A stretch of 64,000 bases of DNA from assembly GCA_008508345.1 (NCBI GenBank), contig QNGE01000849.1:99044-163043 (forward strand). The letters run 5' to 3'. The notes beneath the pieces are model-generated. The model had not been told where the DNA came from and made no database searches. It saw only the letters and a program-made list of their open reading frames with translations. Shown here in pieces: positions 35,822 through 48,205 of the stretch; within the stretch, counting starts at the first letter, position 1, and each line of letters opens with the position of its first letter. Position numbers and translations under genes: made by a program. Source of the stretch: Paragonimus westermani. Its lineage: Eukaryota; Platyhelminthes; Trematoda; Plagiorchiida; Troglotrematidae.

Positions 35822-36412
35822 CTATAGCTTTCTCAGCAGTATACATTGGGAATAAGTTTCCGTAGAATTTCCATCACGGAGCATTCGTACATATTGGTCA
35901 TCACGGATGGGAAGACACCACTCCAGTGGCAATTGCTTGACAAAGTCGGGGTCAAGTTGGAGAATGCTGGGATCATGATAATTCCAAATTTCAAAATAAT
36001 CTACACAAAAAAAATAATCACTGGAGATTGCTTGTAAAATATCACTGATAAAAATTGGTGTTAGCAACTGCACACTGGCGTAGATTTCTTGAATCACATT
36101 CACTGCTATGAATGAGAACGGAGTGGTCGAGATCAGTCTTCATCCTAAAAGTTGGACCATTTGATAATGAGGTTATCCAGCTATAAATTTTCACTCCATG
36201 TGGGTGCAATATGCCTCTAGTTTACATAAGAGAGAACCATGAAGTACTCTGTTGAAGGTGTTGACAAAATCTAAGAAAACATGGTCGGAAGTAGGGATGC
36301 GAGATTCTGTGAGATGTAGGTTGTCACTGTGTGATGTTCGTTTGTGAGATAATGTCAGGATAAAATTCGCAAGTTGTTTGAAACGGATAAAACGTAGACG
36401 ATGCCGAACCAA
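35822..36412 (-). pseudogene. CR1/Jockey-like reverse transcriptase fragment (palm domain)
   Basis: Minus-strand frames read DHVFLDFVNTFNRVLHGSLLCKLEAY, the RT motif A block (usual YLDFSKAFD; the first catalytic Asp survives, the second is lost). After frameshifts they read LLTPIFISDILQAISSDYFFCVDYFEIWN, the segment with the catalytic box (usual FADD, here CVDY), then HDPSILQLDPDF and EWCLPIRDDQYVRM, matching the region after the box. Loss of the catalytic pair and the frameshifts make it dead. Its 5' side stops almost exactly at the edge of the inverted-repeat element at 36416. Confidence 0.78.
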
Positions 36413-36415
36413 GTA

Positions 36416-37440
36416 AGCGATACTACCTGTCTGTGTGCGATGAACTGTACAATCACAAACTGAACAGTGTCCTCACAGGAATGGATCAACACTGACCAGC
36501 AACTTGCAATTCCAAGAAACAAGCCTAACACTGTCTTACGATTCTCACACTTCACACAACACTGTCATATCATCAGTTGGTAAGATTACTGACGAGGCGC
36601 CGACGAGGACATCGAAAGCACGCAATGCATATGCAAACACCCTCCTCTTGTGATACCACAACCACGTCCATTTGTCGGTCCAGGGTACACTTTGCAACAC
36701 ACGAATGTGTTCAACATGTATGTGTGGAACACAGACATGAGCCATTCGTGTGGAAAATACACCAACATTCCCACTACTCGACCATCACTGACTCTGCCAT
36801 CTACTCAGTGTCAGGTGCGCTGACTGTGTTGGCAACGCGATAATCCATCGGTTCGAATGTACGAGATGCGCAAGTTGGGGACCGATAACCGAGATGACGA
36901 AACTGCACAGTGTGCACTGGCTGAACCACCTACCACGTAAACTGAACAAGCGTCTGCTGCACCACGCACCGTTCCCCGTGGCTGCTGACTGGTGACGGAT
37001 ACCGCAAGGCCACAAGGTCGTCAGGCGATCAGCTGCTTAAGTGTCATGAAACTCCTAACTTCTCCACTGAACAAGGTTCGAATGCGCCATCTACCTGGTT
37101 ATGGTGGTAAAGACCATCCACACTGTTGGCTGCATACATTCCCGACGTGGTAGTGTGCCGCATTCAATGACGAACCCGCATCCGCGAGGCCGCTGGCTAC
37201 TCATTTTCTCCTCCCAGAAACTTCATCGTTTTGCTTTTCACTCCTTCCGCCCCTTTCATTTCTATTCTGTGTGGATTTGTACTTATTTGGAACTACGAGT
37301 ATGGTTCAACCGTACGACAGGTAATGAAGATTGTGGGGATGGTTACGATGATGCGTGTACCTATGATTTTTGTGTACCGGCCTTTGCTGATTTCTGTTTC
37401 ATCCCTAGTCTAACACTATTTTCCAGAGTTGTAAGACAGT
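36416..37440 (+). repeat. ~1-kb dispersed element, arm 1 of an inverted pair
   Basis: This segment is nearly identical, in reverse complement, to 46870-47921. Similarity begins at AGCGATACTACCTG and fades after GTTGTAAGACAGT. Differences are few: small substitutions, a short indel near 36823-36835, and a 31-bp gap after GGAACTACGA (37290-37300) where the partner has an extra block bounded by short TACGA repeats. B-box-like GGTTCGAATG occurs twice (around 36850 and 37075), hinting at a tRNA-related composite. No RT, transposase or long terminal inverted repeat is visible. The long ORFs here are mirrored antisense in the partner. Confidence 0.9.
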
Positions 37441-37880
37441 TAGTAATCCTTTCATTAATAGAGGCCTTACAAGAGTGTAATAAGGCTCGAACCGCCGCTC
37501 ACAACTTCGGCGTGGAATAGATAAGTGGGAGAATGTCGGCAACTGGTAAAAGGTTGTAAACCAAGACGGGACGGGAATGTTGTGGAACGGGCACGCCACT
37601 AACTTCGGTACACTGTCTCCTGGACTGGAGTTCCCAATCCGTGAGTTGACTGATTGCGAGGAGCCCAACCAGGCAAGCGATACCCGCCCACCTTGCCCGA
37701 CGGAATAGTCGAAGTCTTCATAGTTGGTGATCACACCCTCGTTTGGTCACCAGGCGGTTTTGCCCTTCTTTTGGTGGTCTTAGTATATAAAGCCTGGTAC
37801 AGGAAACGTTCAGCGGCCACATGGAGTACATTACCCAGCCATCGCAAACTGGGCAACGTAATCAGCTGATCACTAGACCG
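37441..37880. other. Unassigned sequence with TATA-like site
   Basis: It holds a TATATAAA at 37784-37791 and overlapping ORFs on both strands (37405-37734 minus, 37654-37869 plus) with no domain recognised. It could belong to a repeat adjoining arm 1 or be promoter-distal sequence. Confidence 0.35.
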
Positions 37881-38370
37881 CGTATCCCTAGCGGCTCGTG
37901 GTACGCGCTGCCTAATGGACGTGCCGCTCACTCTGCCGTTTAGCCGAACTAGAATCGACGACCAGCGGTACCTGGCCGTTCAGAGTACTCACCTGATGTC
38001 TCTGTCCAGTGATTAGATGGGATTTCGTTGTGGCATACTAGACCGACCGTTTGGTCGTCAAGCCACAATGCGCGTATGCGGTGCTTGCGATGTTCAGCAT
38101 CCAGCCTACCGACAGCCCCCCGTAAGACAACGCCTCTTGGTAGACAGGCGAAAACGCAGTTTTATTCGGATCACGTTGCCGATCGGGTGATTTTTCCGTA
38201 CGAAAGGTCGTGACCCGTATCGCTTACAGCTTGCAGCGTGTGCGCGAGTGTGCGCGTTCCCGTCGCAGTGTGCGAGCGTAGACACGCCGGAGTGCGCAAA
38301 GGCGCCGTCTTTTGGTCATCACATGCTGCCTGTCTTGCTTACCATGAGCGTGTGCGGCAGCCTGTTGGAG

Positions 38371-38410
38371 GGATCACGTGATTGGTTCGTAGCAGGGTAG
38401 CATGCTATTG
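38371..38410 (+). promoter_or_regulatory. E-box plus two inverted CCAAT boxes (putative core promoter)
   Basis: CACGTG at 38375-38380 is directly followed by ATTGG (38381-38385, inverted CCAAT), and a second ATTGG lies 25 bases on (38406-38410) next to GGCGG. The surroundings (about 37900-38570) are GC/CpG-rich. Such clusters mark NF-Y/bHLH-bound promoters in animals (general knowledge). They lie 160-200 bases upstream of the ATG of the candidate exon at 38573. There is no direct evidence of use. Confidence 0.35.
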
Positions 38411-38572
38411 GCGGTCAGCATAACTTTAAAGTCCGCATGCCGGTCGGCGGAAGGCGCTTCACACGCGCAGGTTTGGGATCGCAAACCCGGCTGTAGGACG
38501 GTTGACCGGATTTTGCTCGTAATATTAGGAGTACATCCTTCACGCGTCGTCTGTGCATTTTACGAAGACGTA

Positions 38573-38777
38573 ATGTCCCTGTCCATGTTTAATCAGACGG
38601 TGTCTACGACGATCGTAGCTCCAGCAGCGGAACATAACACGACCGTTCCCAACGCAAATCTATCGGAAGCCGAAGAGATAACAAACGTCAACGTTTGGAA
38701 CAATCGATGGGCTCAAAAGATCGATCTGAACGATACATCTGTAAAGTTTCCTACACGAATAGCGTTCCGCACGGACG
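38573..38777 (+). CDS. Candidate first coding exon, unknown protein
   Basis: ATG 38573 opens 68 codons beginning MSLSMFNQTVSTTIVAPA and including NVNVWNNRWAQKIDL, up to a near-perfect 5' splice donor (G|GTAAGT) at 38777/38778, phase 1. The open frame extends upstream to 38402, but a CpG-rich promoter-like block lies there, so the inner ATG is preferred. There are four potential N-glycosylation sequons (NQT, NTT, NLS, NDT) but no strong signal peptide. If not spliced, the frame runs 13 more codons to a TAA at 38816 that starts a perfect hairpin. I do not recognise the family. The tryptophan-rich segment and the donor argue for a real exon; the lack of homology argues for caution. Confidence 0.38.
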
Positions 38778-38814
38778 GTAAGTTTCGGGTGAGCGGTGAC
38801 TTTGATTCTTTGCG

Positions 38815-38850
38815 CTAAGCCAGCAGGAGATATTTCTCCTGCTGGCTTAG
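38815..38850. repeat. Perfect 16-bp inverted repeat with 4-base loop
   Basis: CTAAGCCAGCAGGAGA (38815-38830) and its exact reverse complement (38835-38850) are separated by TATT. The TAA stop of the preceding open frame lies within the left arm. One wobble and two more pairs extend the stem outward. It is not followed by a U-tract and is not the histone-type stem-loop sequence. Confidence 0.95.
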
Positions 38851-40989
38851 TGCCCCACTTCCCCGTTCATTCAGCAGCTCCTGGTGTTGGGAAAATGCGA
38901 GATACATATATCCATATCTGTTTTAGATGTCAATCACTGATACAATATAGTTACCCATTTCCAACCTGAAGACGGTTGCGTAATCTAAACGAATAACTCA
39001 TCTTAAAATCCCCCACTGTTAACGTACGATCTGTTTCGGAGTGCACTGTCTTTGAGCAAACCAAAAAGTGGTTGCAGTATGTACAACAGTTTAGGCAGCT
39101 TTTACTAGTTGAAGCGTGCACTTCTTGAGGTATTTGTAGATAAAATCGACAGCGTGACAGTTAGGTTGCTGCTGATGAGTTATTTGGCATTTTTGATGCA
39201 ATTAAGAAAATCTTGTACATTGAATGGGTTTAGAATTCCTTACCTTGTTTTGCGAATTTTGTATGTTAACACCTCATGTGCATAGTCATGATGATTGTTG
39301 TCAGTGCAACTGGATAGTTATGTTTCATTGAGGACTATTTCAAGTGTGTCGGTTTACGGTTTTTACATATGCAAATGTTTATCACAGAACCAAAATCTGT
39401 TTTGCCATATCCCTGAATGCAACGAATTATAGATAATTAGTCAACTGACCTTGAGAAGATTTTAAACTGTTCGGTTGATTTCCACCTGTACATGATTAAT
39501 CGTTAATAGTGTCGACAGTGTGTTAGAGATTTAGACCAAATTTCCTGTTATTACGCGCCAGATTTACACAGGATATTAAAGTTGAACGTTATTTGTCTTA
39601 AGCTAATGGATGCTGAAAATCAACAAACGTGATAAATTTATATGCACAATTCCGATACGCAGCAAGGAATCATAGGGCTAATAATAGCTTAATGATGACA
39701 ACACCCATCTTCCGAAATCACAGTGGCGGGCTCGAACCTAGGCAACTGCGGCTGTTTCTACTCAACTTTAGATAGTCTGGCAGTGTCTCATATGTAACCG
39801 TGTATACACGTGACAGCAAACCTTTTGTGGTGAATAAGCTGCATACTTGATGTCAAGTGAACACAATTTTGACAAATGTTATTCATTTGATAACCATACT
39901 TACAAGGAAGATCATTTTGGTTATATTGTACTACCTACACGTATAGAATTAAGTCAGAAGGCTGTCAGAATTAAAGTGTTTATAACTGAAAGTCGTACAG
40001 GCAACGATCGGTTTGAGGTCCGTACAAATAAGATTAATCATTTCGGAGATCCGACTTCGTTCCCGATTGGAGTACAATTGAGATAATATACAGAACATTG
40101 GCTCAGGTTCCCCGTATTCCCTTCTAACAATTTGGATCCAGTTTGCTGTGGACAGTCTTACTAAGCATTTGGCAAACCGATAGCTAGTAAATTCGTGTAT
40201 AAAGGTCTGATGACGAAGTGGAAGAGACGTACGATTCAGAGAATAATTGAGAGCAAACATCCGATTCAAATCTCGAAAGATTGTAAACAGATACCAACTG
40301 GTTAAATCTGGGATTGTTTGTTATAGCATTTTGTGACATGTTGTTAAAGGGATGTACAAAAGTGAACGTTGACCAGTAATTTGTGACACAACGATTGCGT
40401 TACGTTTACAGAATGGTTCTTACTGGAAATTTTAATGGAAATATAAACGTAAACTGCTCTCTGTAGGTGGTAATTCTTCCAAAATCTCAGCTCCTGTTGC
40501 TGTGTCTCATCGTAAGGCTGACGATTTACTGTAAATAGAAAATCAACCACTGATTACAACAAACAGTGAGTGAAGCCTCATTTATGAACCCTAATGGCCT
40601 ACGCTCTTCAAGGGAGTTTCAACTATTTACTTTCTTGGGGATAACTTCTTACTGGGTTGGCGATGCATCAGGTAAATACCTAAAAGTGAGATTAAGTCTC
40701 GTCTTCAGACCCTTCAGGAGTTCGAAAGGTAACCATCGCTTCGGATGGGATCGGTGATCTGGACACCTTAGGTGGTTGAACATCATCCGGAGTCACATGT
40801 CATCAGTAGCTCCCCAAAAGACATCATGGTGCACCGACTGTCCGTTAGCACATGGGTCAGTTCTAGTGAGGCCTACTAATTCACATTTGCCTGGCTGATA
40901 ATGGATTAATTCCAGTGCTTAGCAACCATTGGGAGTAAGCTGAATTTCACGTGAACCATGAATTCATCGATCCGATCTTTACTTTTTGT
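38851..40989. other. No recognisable gene
   Basis: AT-rich sequence with short ORFs on both strands and no family recognised. A tRNA-like scrap at 39722-39790 is listed separately. Confidence 0.55.
39722..39790 (-). repeat. tRNA-like SINE scrap
   Basis: On the minus strand a B-box-like CTAGGTTCGAGCCCG is preceded by a degenerate A-box region. No cloverleaf closes. Confidence 0.35.
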
Positions 40990-41340
40990 CAGTCGTTGGA
41001 ACACCAACTACCCACATCTACCAACGGGCAGCTCTAGATTTTGTCGACTCAGTCCGACGATTACTTGTCGGGAAATGGGATACCTGAGAAGCATTTGTCT
41101 ATTTTAAGGGCATTGCACGATCAGTTCGCAGAAAGAATTATCATGTTAGATTGTCCCAACCATTTTGTCATTTCCAATGAAGACTGGCTGGAATGTCCAA
41201 CATTGCTATTGATAGTGTTCTGTACCAGACTGCGAACTGTTTTCACATTGTCGGTGTGGAAATTCGATCGAGAATCATACTTGTACACCTATAGGGGGCT
41301 GACGGCGATGCAGATCCATTTCTTCCTTAAGATATGATGG
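40990..41340 (+). pseudogene. Probable RTE-like reverse transcriptase fragment (decayed)
   Basis: One plus-strand frame reads QSLEHQLPTSTNG (compare the LEH-----PT block), the next ALDFVDSVR (compare KAAFDSVDR, motif A), then GIPEKHLSILRALHDQFAERI, which fits the conserved GIP-KY--LIRALY---- region. The following glycine-rich QGCPLSPFLF block is not recognisable. Frameshifts separate the pieces. Identification rests on ordered motif similarity judged by eye. Confidence 0.5.
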
Positions 41341-44300
41341 GCGGTACTATTGTAGTGAGGAGATATGGTCGCACCATACTACTCACACCACTATTCAGTA
41401 GCAGCATGGATCGAGATGATCGCGGATCGAGATAATCACGTGATAAATACGACATAGATACGGGATGGATCGTTGGAGGGCAGAATGACATATAATGGCT
41501 TTCGCTACATGACGGAACTGATACATGGTGTCTAAAGCGACTGGAGTATCTTCAGAAGAGTATGGTGTGCAAATGAGTGTTTCCGTTTCTAGTCGTGCTC
41601 AGACGCTTAAGTAGTGTGTTGGTTTCTCCAATAAAGTAACCTTTGTGTCGTTCGCCTTCTGGTTTCGCAACACTATGACTCGAGTCAGAACTCACCACAA
41701 CAGTGCCCAAGAGTATCCTAGACGGAAAATTCCTTCGAGAGAAAAATGACAAGGTGTAATTGAGTTGGACCGAGTATTTTATATGGAACAATTCCTTTAA
41801 CGGTAAACTAAGTAATCCCGCCTTTCACAATTGAGCAGGTGCCACTTACCAAGTTTATTAACCGGATTAGATAAAATCTTCACATCTCGGGATTACATTG
41901 TTACTTGATAAGCTAGTGGTTTTACTCAACTGTTTGTGGTATTAGTGAGTAAGTCCTGATGCGGTAGACCTTTAAACACCATATTGAATAGATGACTCAG
42001 CCATCACAGACCGTTTACAATGTACAGTCCGCGATGCACTGGACCGCTCGACGATTGATGTCCCGTGATATGTTAGACCTTTTACACTGTCTAGACGAAA
42101 AGTGGTTCTCTGAGACTGACGCGTGATTAGACTCAGTCTTGGTGACGGCAGTTTAAATATGGTCGGCGGTTTTTCTAACCCTGGGATTTATATAATGGAT
42201 GGCAGTAGTGTTGGAGAAGAAGGCTGTTTGTGTATGGCCAGAAATCAGCATTTGCTAACCTGATGCATCTCTGACACCGGTTTGACTGCAGTATTCGGCC
42301 AAAGTTACAAGACAAGTAATTTGGTTCTGTGCGTGGTATTCTTTTTGGTTGGTAAATTTGACTGCTTCGTTTTGACTTCATTTGCCGTATATCTGTTTTT
42401 GACAGCCTTTTGTCAAGCATCATTTGAGTGTGGTGACATCAGGAATTGATTAATTTAGTGGTTTTTAGTGATGCGTCTTCCGGTCGGACAGAATACTCAT
42501 TTTATCTGGTTGGCTTTATGCACGTCCCTAACTAACGGTCGTCACGATAAGTAGCTTGCAGTTTGGTGACACTGAGAAAGGGTTATCAGGTTTGGTCTCC
42601 GTTTGCAATTTCCATTTCTTCAGAGAAGAGTCTAAAAGAGACCAGAGGTTGTTGGCTAGATACACCGAAGTATATATCCACGAGCTGCAGTCGATTAGAG
42701 GAATACAGATTGACATGTTACTCTGACATTCATTCACTTGATCAGCAGACCTCTGACTTGATTACAGCCTGTCCGGCTAACCCTTTGAATGAGGAACCCC
42801 AGCAAGGACAAAACGGAGTTAAATACGGTTCAAAAGTGAACATTGGAAGATACCAACATAACTTGAAATTTTGACCCCCACTGTGACACTCATTGAGGAA
42901 CAGGCCGTGAGTTGGTTTGTGCCCGTACGAAACTGTCGCGTGTTGACGTGTCCGTCTCCATAGTATCATCTGTAAACACTAGAATTTTGATATAGGCTCA
43001 AACTCGTACTTATTAACACGTTCTAATCCCATTGTTAATGTCTTGCATATAGAGTTGCGGCACAGCCATTGTCTTAAATGATATTTAACTTCTGATCTCA
43101 CATTAGCTCAGTGGTTGTGATGCTGGACTCCCAAACCCGCGATTGCGGGTTAGAAACCATTTACTCTCATTGGTCTCCGTTTGGACAACTTGGCAATCTC
43201 TAAACAATATCTGATCTTGTGTTTCACAGGACAGGTGTAGGCTTGAATCACCTGGTGCATGATACTATTCATTTAGCTTTCGGTGCGTTTACTCAGAGAC
43301 AATCCGTATTGTTTGAATCCGGTTTGAAATGAAGTACCATTTCACGCGTTCCACCTCTGTTTCTAGAATACTCCAGAGTGACACAAAATATATGCACGGT
43401 TGTTAGAAAAGCATTTCTCAGTTTCAGATAGAAATGAACCATCACAGTACTGAACTGGGGCCAGGTATAATGGGCTACAACACAGTTGAAACGTGGTAGA
43501 CGAACTACTTGATTGCTTCATCCGACACACCCATTTTAAGCTCGTAGGCCTGCAGGTGGCCTCATGCGCTCTGTGCACTCACTTTGCCACACTCGTAAAC
43601 GTCACTCATGTGACTTTAACTAATGCCCCTACAACCATAGGGGAAACTAGTTTTAGATTGGTATTAGAATCTAGGCAGGAATGAAATCTCAGAAGGACAT
43701 CCGCCCAAATCAATGAAATTTGCATCTAGATGTCTATTCTCTACACTGATTTTTTGATCCAACTCAACGAGGATGATGACAGCCTTGATTCTGTGTATTC
43801 TCCACGGTTTATAGTCCATTAGCATCTCCTTTCAAATGCGGTGAGGCCACAACGTCACTGCAGCAATGTAGTTCACGTGACGTGTCTGCAGTTTCCAGGT
43901 CCCCAGAAGTACCCAAAGTTTAGTCGGTGACAGTGACAAGCCGCACATGTTCTATATGCAAAAGGTCAGCTGTCCTCCTGGACCGGTAGTAGACACTGCT
44001 GATGAGAATGGCTATATGGAACTGGTGTCCCGCGGCTTTTGTTTAGGGTGATTTATTTGAAGTTGAATCTCTGAGTGTGGAATACGATGTTACAGCATAT
44101 TACTTTAATACGCAGTGATTCTTAAATCCAGGGTTAATGTGCTTTTTGTGGGTTCGAGTGCCCCGTTATGGAATTGTGACACATTATGATGAAATGTTTT
44201 ATGAGAGAATAATGCATAAATCCTTTGATATATTTGGAGATTCAAGAATGCATCTTTCCAAATCAGAATGGATTATTTTGCCGTTGTTTCATTGTTCCCT

Positions 44301-46869
44301 TATGAATCGTTTCTTTTCACTCTCTTCCCTCATACTCTGATTTCTTAGGCTTAGCCTAGTGTCGTTTAAATTGGGTAAATCTCCAAATCACAAATGAGTG
44401 TCGTGCGCAACTAAACTTCAGCAAAAAGTCAGCAGTTATTTATCGATGATGGGCTCATTGGATGTACTTGTTTGGTAGGTTAACTGAACCGCGGTTCGTT
44501 AAAACACTCGGTTGTCCAAAAGTTATTCGTTAATAAAAGAATCCTAAGGGATCGCATTAATTTTTATCATAGTGTTAGTGATCACAAACGTTCCCCTGAA
44601 ACCAGTTGCTCTTAAATGATATCCAGTTGGGAGAGGACATTTGGTTATCGAGGTCCGCTGAAACTAACTGTTTTACACGTAGACTTGAACTGCAACAGCT
44701 CTGTAAACCCACAACCTCTGTACGGGCACTTCGAAGACAAATCGGAAACATTGCTTTGACGGGCAGGTGCATTACATGTCTTTGATAAACTTTGCTAACA
44801 GAACAGTGAAGACTTGGGTCGATAGTGTGGCATGGCTACTGACACAATGAACGATGAAGCTGAGTAGTTCTCACATACAAATCACTTTTTAATTCAAAAT
44901 TTCAAAACACAAAACCGAAAGGTTGACAAACAAACCGTGAAATATCTGCTGTATGGTATGTTCGGCGAGCTGGGTATTTAGGTTACAAACCTTTCATCAC
45001 CAAGCGTTGTGACATCATCAGTGCGTACGTGTTTCAGTGTATACGCCGAAATACCAAAATCATCAACCCGAGCTACGAACAACACCATCACTGTTCCCAA
45101 CCATCAGGAACATTCTTTATTCATTGTTCCAGGAAAATGTAGGCCTCTTCCGAGTGTCACGGTAAGTGATACGAACAAACGGGTGAAGTGAACCCGTGAA
45201 CTTGTTAAGCAATAGAAACGTAATGCAATGTAATCTGGGGCAGCCGGTTTGTTTTGATGATTTATTATAAGTTTTTTATCCTCTGGGACCGTGGTTCTTA
45301 GAATCATTATCAGCTAGTAACGATAAATTTGATCAGATTGGAGGGTACGTTTTTATTTCCGCGTCAAGCCACATCAATACTCATGTGTACATTGACAAGG
45401 AAACCTTGGCTATGAAAATCACCAACTTTCTAACAACAGTATCAAAGTATTATAATGTGAATGACCTCGACTGAACTGAATATAAGCCGCATGCTTCTGA
45501 ATTTCTTATCATACCAACAAGCTAACATGAATATAAGCACACTGCCGTACATTCCGTCGTTCAAAGGGCTTTAGAAAAATGGTTTTGGAATATATCAGAA
45601 ATCAGACTAAGCATGAGATCATTAGAGGATCCTACACTTAAATGAGCCTATGCAACACTGTGTGTGGGATAGGTCACAGAGTAGAGAATGACTGTAGTCC
45701 GCGAGAATTTTAACAGCAAAATTCGCGCATATTTTCACATGGGATGCAACAACAGTATTGGTAAAGTGTATGTGCGGAGTGGCGCTGCATTGAGCAAGCA
45801 TTTTACTGATCTGTTGGGGGGAGTTTAACAGCATTCTTCCAAAAATCAGGCAAATCCACAAGAGAGCAGTGTAACTACTGAAGAAGTGTGCACTGGTCGC
45901 GTAATCATATAGTGAACCGGCCTTCTTATTTCGTTATTCAAATTCGGAATTGGGGAAGGATGTTTTGCATGATAAAGTGGAGCGGGGGACGTAGAATGCT
46001 TGAAGGTAATCCAACTAATAATTTAGCCATCTGATTTTCATTAAAAATGTGTATGACAGCATAACCCTCAAGCATTATAATAGGCTGAAACTGAGTTCGT
46101 TCTGACTAGTTAACTCTGCGTACCGCTTTTAGTTGGTAGTAACTATTACCACGAACATATGAACACAAAGTGATATGGACTTAAAGGAGCTATGGTTTTA
46201 ACGATAAAAAATACTCAAGGACCCTGTTAGAGTCAATTGTGCCATTGCTTCAAAAGGAATACACTTTCTTCTGTCTAGATAATTTTGGTTTGCAGTTCTG
46301 CAAACCTGACTCACTTTGAGTGTCTGTAGTGACTAATCCGGTACGATCAGTTTTTACATCACCGCAAAAAATGCGTGCTTTCTAATGAGATGGAATCGAA
46401 CGTGTGAATCTGGTGGACTGAGAAAACATGCTGTAAACATCAAATTAGCTGATTACTAAACACTTTAGGCGATACTGCAAGAATCCTTCAGACGTTCAAA
46501 TAGGAGAAATGGAGAGTTTCGGTGACTCTTGGTAATTTCATACACTGCTGTTTGAGGACAAATCTCCTCTGGTTTTGCCCCCTTGGGATTGCGTCAATCA
46601 CATTGTCTCCGGCAATTTCATTTTAATCTTCTCTGTACATATCCGGAGATCAAGCGATGTAGTGCTTCGAGGATAGTGATACAAACAGGTGACCGCTTAT
46701 AGCTGTGGAAATATCTGTAAGTAGCGATTATTGCCGTTCATTTATACTGTGCTAGACTGGTTGCATCAGCTTGATAATTGAGCCATACTATTTTAAGTTG
46801 ACTGCCGTCTACGGAGATTCAGTTGTGATCACACTAAATACTACCACCGATTGACTTAAATGCCTCACT
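41341..46869. other. No recognisable gene
   Basis: Unassigned ORFs, none longer than 103 codons (42563-42874 plus). A tRNA-like repeat head at 43095-43155 is listed separately. The rest shows no repeats or domains that I can support. Confidence 0.55.
43095..43155 (+). repeat. tRNA-like SINE head
   Basis: A-box-like TTAGCTCAGTGG, then CTGGACTCCCAAACCCGCGATTGCGGGTTAGAAACC in two parts: an anticodon-arm-like stretch and a T-arm-like GCGGGTTAGAAACC with a damaged B box (TTAGAAA for TTCGAAT). It is close to a tRNA but not functional. Confidence 0.45.
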
Positions 46870-47921
46870 CTCTTACAACTCCGAAAAATAGTGTTAGACT
46901 AGGGATGAAACAGAAATCAGCAAAGACCGGTACACAAAAATCATAGGTACACGCATCATCGTAACCATCCCCACAATCTTCATTACCTGTCGTACGGTTG
47001 AACCATACTCGTAAGGATGCCGTGGATCATGACAACCAATCGTAGTTCCAAATAAGTACAAATCCACACAGAATAGAAATGAAAGGGGCGGAAGGAGTGA
47101 AAAGCAAAACGATGAAGTTTCTGGGAGGAGAAAATGAGTAGCCAGCGGCCTCGCGGATGCGGGTTCGTCATTGAATGCGGCACACTACCACGTCGGGAAC
47201 GTATGCAGCCAACAGTGTGGATGGTCTTTACCACCATAACCAGGTAGATGGCGCATTCGAACCTTGTTCAGTGGAGAAGTTAGGAGTTTCATGACACTTA
47301 AGCAGCTGATCGCCTGACGACCTTGTGGCCTTGCGGTATCCGTCACCAGTCAGCAGCCACGGGGAACGGTGCGTGGTGCAGCAGACGCTTGTTCAGTTTA
47401 CGTGGTAGGTGGTTCAGCCAGTGCACACTGTGCAGTTTCGTCATCTCGGTTATCGGTCCCCAACTTGCGCATCTCGTACATTCGAACCGATGGATTATCG
47501 CGTTGCCAACAAGTCAGCGCACTTGACACTGAGTAAATGGCAGAGTCAGTGATGGTCGAGTAGTGGGAATGTTGGTGTATTTTCCACACGAATGGCTCAT
47601 GTCTGTGTTCCACACATACATGTTGAACACATTCGTGTGTTGCAAAGTGTACCCTGGACCGACAAATGGACGTGGTTGTGGTATCACAAGAGGAGGGTGT
47701 TTGCATATGCATTGCGTGCTTTCGATGTCCTCGTCGGCGCCTCGTCAGTAATCTTACCAACTGATGATATGACAGTGTTGTGTGAAGTGTGAGAATCGTA
47801 AGACAGTGTTAGGCTTGTTTCTTGGAATTGCAAGTTGCTGGTCAGTGTTGATCCATTCCTGTGAGGACACTGTTCAGTTTGTGATTGTACAGTTCATCGC
47901 ACACCAACAGGCACTATCGCT
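46870..47921 (-). repeat. ~1-kb dispersed element, arm 2 of an inverted pair
   Basis: Reverse-complement partner of 36416-37440. It keeps the 31-bp block missing from arm 1, so arm 1 carries the deletion or this arm the insertion; a deletion between short direct TACGA repeats is the simpler reading. The two arms enclose about 9.4 kb. Confidence 0.9.
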
Positions 47922-48205
47922 AAATCAGTTCTGTATTTTGTACCAATTCTGTTTAGAAGGACCTTATGAGGTAGCGTCATCCAGCTGTTAACATTCAGCT
48001 TAAATACTCAGGGAGGTTGCACCTCGTGGTTTGCGGAACTTCCTGGTTTTTCTTTTGTAATATTTTCTCTCAGTTAATTAAAAGGGATGGGTAAGTCAGA
48101 CATTGCTGTCAATTGCCAGCGACGTTTAGAATGCCCGAAAGAGATGCCCATAAGTGTACACTTCGCAATGAGAACATACACGCAACGGCTGTTGATGAAG
48201 TGATA

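Noticed and set aside
36577..36843. Arginine/histidine-rich ORF repeated at 47398-47760
   Set aside because: Duplicated only because it lies in the inverted-repeat element; several competing frames are open in both arms and no domain is seen.
37784..37791. TATATAAA as a TATA box for the 38-kb exon
   Set aside because: It is nearly 800 bases upstream of the ATG with no supporting elements; the E-box/CCAAT cluster at 38.37-38.41 kb is better placed.
39172..39200. CTGATGAG motif considered as another hammerhead core
   Set aside because: No GAAA at the right distance and no stem II; the same holds for 43999 and 1103.
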